The notes under the pieces were generated by a model. It searched no databases and had not been told where the DNA came from. It worked only from the letters and a program-made list of their open reading frames with translations. DNA of 64,000 nucleotides from CBDCUW01 sp963734865 (GTDB lineage Bacteria > Planctomycetota > Planctomycetia > Pirellulales > Pirellulaceae), in the NCBI GenBank assembly GCA_963734865.1, contig CAVTIV010000004.1:124001-188000 (forward strand). Direction: 5' to 3'. Positions within the stretch are counted from its first letter, which is position 1; each line of letters begins with the position of its first letter. This document shows positions 60,236 through 64,000 of this stretch, in pieces. A program made the translations under genes and the position numbers.

Positions 60236-61486
60236 CTACTCTTCCTTGATGTCGTAGCAGAGCAAAATGTCCTGGTCGCGAAGGTACAGCTTTCCGTTGG
60301 CGATGACCGGATGCGGCCAGGCCCTCTCGTCGCTGCGCTCTGGTTGATCAAAGTGGCTCGTTTCGATCAGGCCAGCGGTGGACGCTTCGATCAATGCAAC
60401 GGGACCTCCTTCGCTACGCAAGTAGAAATGGCCGTCGGCGTAAACGGTCGCACCCTTGCCGACACTTCGTTCCTTGAAAACCAGTTCGCCACTTTCAAGA
60501 TCCAGGCAGCGAAACGTGACGTCCGTGGAGCCGAACACGTGATCATCCAGCAAGATCACACCGCCATGATGATTGGCGATGTTCGTGTTGGCGTACATCT
60601 CGTCGCTCGACCAGACGCTGCCCGATTTGCTGATTCGAAACGCGTCGCAACCGACGCCGTATCCCGAGGTGACAAAGACAATGTCTCCTTTCACCACGGG
60701 TGTCGGAATCACGGCGGTCTTGCCCTTCCGGTCCGCTCTCCAGAGCACATGGCCAGAGTCGGGATCGATGCCGGCAACGCTCTGACCGGTCAGCTGGATG
60801 TACTGACGAGTCCCGTGAATGGTAGCAATGATCACTGATGAATAGGCAGCCGGGTCGGTCCACTCACTTGTCTGCCAGATCTTTTCGCCGGTCTTACGGT
60901 TGACTGCGAGCAGCGTCCCGTCATTGCCACCAGGTGTGCAGATGACTTTGTCGCCGTCGACCAGCGGTGACTCGCTGTACTTCCATCCCGACATCATTTT
61001 GCCACCGAAGTCTTTGACCAGGTTTCGACTCCAAACCTTGTCTCCCGATTCACGGTCGAGGCAAACGAGATCCGAGTGCTGGTTCAGGGCAAAGATCTGG
61101 TCGCCATCGACGGTCGGGGTGCTCCGCGGTCCCGGGTACTTGCTGTGGCCGCCGGCATCGCCAATCCTTGTTTTCCAGGCGATCGTGCCGTCGGTCTCAT
61201 GCAACGCGATCACATAACTGCCGTCGTCCAAATCGCCGAGCGTGTAAATGTATCCGCCCGCGACGGCAACGCTGGAGTATCCGCCACCAAGACCCGTCGC
61301 CTTCCAGGACAGTTTTGGTCCCTCGGCAGGCCACTGCTTGAGCAATCCCGATTCACGTGACATCCCGTCGCGGTTGGGGCCGCGCCATTGCGGCCAGTCG
61401 TCTGACAGCGCCGAGCTCGCGATGGACAACGTCAGCGCGAATGCAACGCTGAGGGCGGCGGTGGGAGCAAGATCAACGTTTCGCAT
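60236..61486 (-). CDS. Secreted PQQ-like beta-propeller protein
   Basis: A 416-residue exported protein with a signal peptide (ALSVAFALTLSIASSALS-DDWPQWRGP). Repeated propeller blades follow: GGYIYTLGDLDDGSYVIALHETDGTIAWKTRIG, DLVCLDRESGDKVWSRNLVKDFGG, LLAVNRKTGEKIWQT, CLDLESGELVFKERS. The opening WPQWRGPNRDG is the hallmark of the large planctomycete PQQ-binding-like family, which resembles BamB but usually lacks bound PQQ. Function unknown. Confidence 0.93.
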   Translation of the reverse strand: MRNVDLAPTAALSVAFALTLSIASSALSDDWPQWRGPNRDGMSRESGLLKQWPAEGPKLSWKATGLGGGYSSVAVAGGYIYTLGDLDDGSYVIALHETDGTIAWKTRIGDAGGHSKYPGPRSTPTVDGDQIFALNQHSDLVCLDRESGDKVWSRNLVKDFGGKMMSGWKYSESPLVDGDKVICTPGGNDGTLLAVNRKTGEKIWQTSEWTDPAAYSSVIIATIHGTRQYIQLTGQSVAGIDPDSGHVLWRADRKGKTAVIPTPVVKGDIVFVTSGYGVGCDAFRISKSGSVWSSDEMYANTNIANHHGGVILLDDHVFGSTDVTFRCLDLESGELVFKERSVGKGATVYADGHFYLRSEGGPVALIEASTAGLIETSHFDQPERSDERAWPHPVIANGKLYLRDQDILLCYDIKEE

Positions 61487-61670
61487 GGTGATTCCTTATT
61501 CGCCATCGCGAGCAGGCTTATTCGCACTGAAGTCGAGGGCGTGTTGAAGATGAATGATTGCCGCTGCCATCAGCGCACACATTCAGCGGATCGGCGGGAA
61601 GCTCCGTCCGCTGTCCCCGCCATGATAGCGGAATTCGCCGCCGAAGAACCGGGGTGGTCGCCACCCCCAT

Positions 61671-61724
61671 TCGTGGCAATCGTGCCCCATGCGTGGCAAT
61701 CGTGCCCCATGCGTGGCAATCGTG
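61671..61724. repeat. 20-bp tandem repeat, 2.7 copies
   Basis: The unit GCGTGGCAATCGTGCCCCAT occurs at 61671-61690 (first base differs), 61691-61710 and partly at 61711-61724. It lies between the propeller gene's upstream region and the end of the hemerythrin-like gene. Confidence 0.92.
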
Positions 61725-61726
61725 AT

Positions 61727-62188
61727 TCAATCGTCCGACTCGGTCGGCATCAACAACTCAACACTTTCGGCCTCCTGATCCTCGTGCCGCTCCAGGGCGA
61801 CCACGAACGACTCGACTTCGTCCATCGCCGATTCCCAGGATGTGAAGGGAGGATCGAGTGCGTCAAGGCGAGAGATCAAATCAGAAAGCCTATTCCGCAA
61901 CTGTCGATGATCCCGTTCTGCCTGTCGCCGCGCCGCGTCCAGTTCGGTCGAATCGGCGTAGTGATCGGCCAACTGAGTGCCGATTTCATCCTCCCGATCG
62001 AAGTGCATCGTCAGTCGATCACGAAACTGCTGCAGGCGGTTTGCCGTCTCGCCAAACCGGGGAATGCCAAGTTGGCTGACTTCGTTCATCCAGCTACGCA
62101 CACCATCGACATATCGCTCCAATTCCTGATCTTCATTCTTCCACTTCCCAAAGAGTGAATGAATGGTTGCATTTGGGTGTTCGTCCAT
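61727..62188 (-). CDS. Hemerythrin-like domain protein
   Basis: A 153-residue four-helix protein. RLTMHFDREDEIG and RDHRQLRNRLSDLI supply His/Glu/Asp residues, and VVALERHEDQEAESVELL carries the last HxxxE-like pair, as in bacterial hemerythrins. These bind a di-iron centre and sense or carry oxygen. The first helix (ATIHSLFGKWKNEDQELERYVDG) has only part of the usual ligand set, so iron binding is probable but not certain. Confidence 0.72.
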   Translation of the reverse strand: MDEHPNATIHSLFGKWKNEDQELERYVDGVRSWMNEVSQLGIPRFGETANRLQQFRDRLTMHFDREDEIGTQLADHYADSTELDAARRQAERDHRQLRNRLSDLISRLDALDPPFTSWESAMDEVESFVVALERHEDQEAESVELLMPTESDD

Positions 62189-62537
62189 TGTACGACTCGC
62201 AATGTCCTTGGTAGTTCACGCCAGTGATCGCCGTCACGACGATCGCCTGAAACTGGATGCAGTTATGGTGCCAAACTACGCGAATCGTTCCAAGCTGATC
62301 CGGTTGTCCAGCGATGCGACCGCTAGGAGCGATCATCCCGGCTGGCCCGACATCGGGGGGGCAATGATGTGTGCATTAACGCACATTTGCCCCGCACGAC
62401 TCGTTTTGCTACGTGCGGCGGGGAGATCGATCGTCAAGTTGTCGGGCCCTGGCAGGTTGTCGCCGTGATCTCGCTCGAGGATATTGGTTGTAGTTTTGCT
62501 GGGAACGATCGAGACGCAATGAGCGAGATGAGCCGAG
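62189..62537. other. Intergenic region between divergent genes
   Basis: About 350 bases between the divergent hemerythrin-like and SRPBCC-like genes. No gene, repeat or clear promoter could be supported. Confidence 0.4.
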
Positions 62538-63029
62538 ATGAGTAATGAGCGTCAGGTTCGATTCTATGACTACGTGAACCACCCTTACGAGCAGGTGCGT
62601 GACACGTTGACCCACGACGCGCTGGCAGTATTTCAGTCCGCGACCAAGGCGGCGGCGGCCCGTGCCAAATCGGTCGCGTCCGAGTTGCGGGTCAACATTG
62701 CTGGGATCGAGGTGGGGACCGACATTTCGATCGCCGTCAAGAACATGGAGCAGCACCCTCGCGACGCCGCCTCGCCCGAGTCAACGTGTTTGTCATTGGA
62801 GTGGGAAGCCACGAATTCGCCGCGTCTGTTTCCACTGATGAAAGCCGAGCTTTCCATTTACCCATTGACGTCGACCGAAACTCAGCTCGATTTTTCAGGC
62901 CAGTATCTACCACCGCTGGGCGTCATGGGTGCCGCGATCAATTCGATCGTCGGCCATCGCATCGCCGATGCGTCGATTCATCGATTTGTTGCGGACGTCG
63001 CCGAGTACCTGAGGACAAGCCTGCAATAG
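62538..63029 (+). CDS. Hypothetical SRPBCC-like protein
   Basis: A 163-residue soluble protein. RFYDYVNHPYEQVRDTLTHDALAVFQSATKAAAARAKSVASEL has the start strand and helix of SRPBCC proteins. LSLEWEATNSPRLFPLMKAELSIYPLTSTETQLDFSGQY and a final helix (IADASIHRFVADVAEYLRTSL) fit that fold. It is a fold-level guess; no function is known. Confidence 0.6.
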   Translation: MSNERQVRFYDYVNHPYEQVRDTLTHDALAVFQSATKAAAARAKSVASELRVNIAGIEVGTDISIAVKNMEQHPRDAASPESTCLSLEWEATNSPRLFPLMKAELSIYPLTSTETQLDFSGQYLPPLGVMGAAINSIVGHRIADASIHRFVADVAEYLRTSLQ

Positions 63030-63245
63030 GCGATCGGTCTCTCTGTCCAAACAGGTCGTTGTGGGGCGATTGCGACGCGACCGCGGATCGGCTGTTACCA
63101 TCGCCGCTTCGTCGCGGTTCTTTCGTTGTCGTTCCGAAGGAGCGTGACGGAGTCTGCCGAGACGTTGTCCTTGCGTTGTCTTTGCGTTGTCCAATCAAAA
63201 AGCGAAGCCTGAATCGTGCGCTGCTAAGTCAATGAGTGAAATCCG

Positions 63246-64000
63246 ATGAGTGAAGTCGAATTTGCTACGAAACACTGGTCGCCATGGTCGTGGTTTTCAT
63301 TGTCCAGCCCGGTGGATCGCGTCACCTATGCGACGGTGGGTTTTGGCTTGGCGATGGTCAAGTATGTCACGGAAGCGACAGTGGTTTATGCCACGACCGA
63401 ACAGTTTTTTTCACCCATCGACTTCGTCAATCCATGGTTGAACAGTAAAGCTCCGTTTCTTGCCGAAGCTCCGAATGCCGGTTTGCTGTGGCTTCTATTT
63501 ACGCTTCCGTTCGTGTGGATCGCGATCGCGATGAGCGTACGACGGGCCGCTGACGCGGGCATCTCGCCGTGGCTGGGCCTAGTGATGTTGATCCCTCTTG
63601 TCAACCTTGCCGTGATGTGTGTTTTGGCGGTGCTTCCCACGGGTGCGTTCCGTCCCTCGATGGACGAGGTGGCGGAGAACGAACGACGACGCCGACAATT
63701 GGCGGCCGCATTCGGCCCCCCTTCGACGGCGGAATCGCAACCGTTACCCAGCGGATCGACGACATTTGTTTCGGTGATCATCGCGATCGCCGCGGGATGT
63801 GCGACTCAGGTCGTTGTGGGAGGGATCAGTGTTTGGGCATTTGAGTTGTATGGATTCATCTTGTTCTTCTGTGCCCGTCATTGCAGGGGCTGTGGCAGGG
63901 TTCGTCTACAACCAACCTGCGACATCCGATCCTGGCAACGATAGGAGTGGTTGTTGCCATGAACTTCTTGTCGTTCGCTCTGATGTTAGCCGTCGGATTG
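63246..64000 (+). pseudogene. DUF805-like membrane protein, frameshifted at its end (runs off the window)
   Basis: ATG 63246 opens MSEVEFATKHWSPWSWFSLSSPVDRVTYATVGFGL, a DUF805-like start, with helices up to LYGFILFF. The annotated frame then ends in non-membrane residues at 63944. Protein-like continuation lies in other frames: SVPVIAGAVAGFVYNQ from about 63868, then LRHPILATIGVVVAMNFLSFALML from about 63915 to the window edge. Two indels within 60 bases are implied. The first 205 residues are unbroken. Confidence 0.65.

Noticed and set aside
1..64000. CRISPR array
   Set aside because: No regularly spaced 23-40 bp repeats were seen; the only tandem repeats are 13, 15, 20 and 27 bp without spacers.

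Overview
The window looks like a chromosomal segment of a planctomycete of the Pirellulales type (Rhodopirellula and relatives). The evidence is the repeated pairing of ECF sigma factors with membrane Ser/Thr kinases, Cys-rich outer-membrane beta-barrels, secreted PQQ-like propellers, a DUF805-like protein and the moderately GC-rich coding style. This is inferred from reading the sequence; no database search was possible.

Left part (1-25 kb), mostly intact and house-keeping or envelope genes: the end of miaE behind ftsY; two paralogous Cys-rich beta-barrel porins, each with its own terminator; an amtB-glnK ammonium locus with a clear sigma-54 promoter; a Cys-rich secreted protein and a phosphate-selective-porin homologue; an MBOAT O-acyltransferase with a downstream SGNH-like partner; a CBS-pair protein; the conserved stress operon prkA - yeaH (DUF444) - spoVR, in which the middle gene carries a +1 frameshift; a zinc-type alcohol dehydrogenase; a secreted alpha/beta hydrolase; and an ECF sigma factor overlapping a 1166-aa receptor kinase.

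Middle part (25-48 kb), an accessory zone full of broken genes. It has three further ECF sigma loci, one with a kinase carrying an anti-sigma-like zinc motif, one chimeric, and one with a LolA-like/WD40 partner. It also has an IS66 remnant and many small one-gene units: cupins, YjbR, GNAT, methyltransferases, AlkB, SRPBCC, CDF, Pth2, DUF6064, GyrI-like, YdeI-like and DoxX. Many of these are frameshifted, cut by deletion junctions or stopped by single nonsense codons. An arsR-AHSA1-doxX operon with a perfect 20-bp palindromic operator closes this zone; two of its three genes are disrupted.

Right part (48.5-56 kb): a colinear run of about fourteen small intact plus-strand genes rich in YCII/DGPF domains, VOC/PhnB, SnoaL, AHSA1, DoxX and DUF899 proteins. 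An ECF42-type sigma gene, itself frameshifted, lies just upstream. Three intergenic regions of the run share TGTCGATT-N15-CGAC, 50-66 bp before a start codon. I read this as the ECF42 target promoter, so the run looks like one ECF42/DGPF regulon.

The end (56-64 kb) holds a kinase pseudogene with its ECF sigma factor, two tRNA-3'-like fragments, a PQQ-type propeller protein, a hemerythrin-like protein, a SRPBCC-like protein and a DUF805-like membrane gene whose end is frameshifted. Broken frames cluster outside the conserved operons. That suggests real decay, but indel errors in the assembly cannot be excluded from sequence alone.
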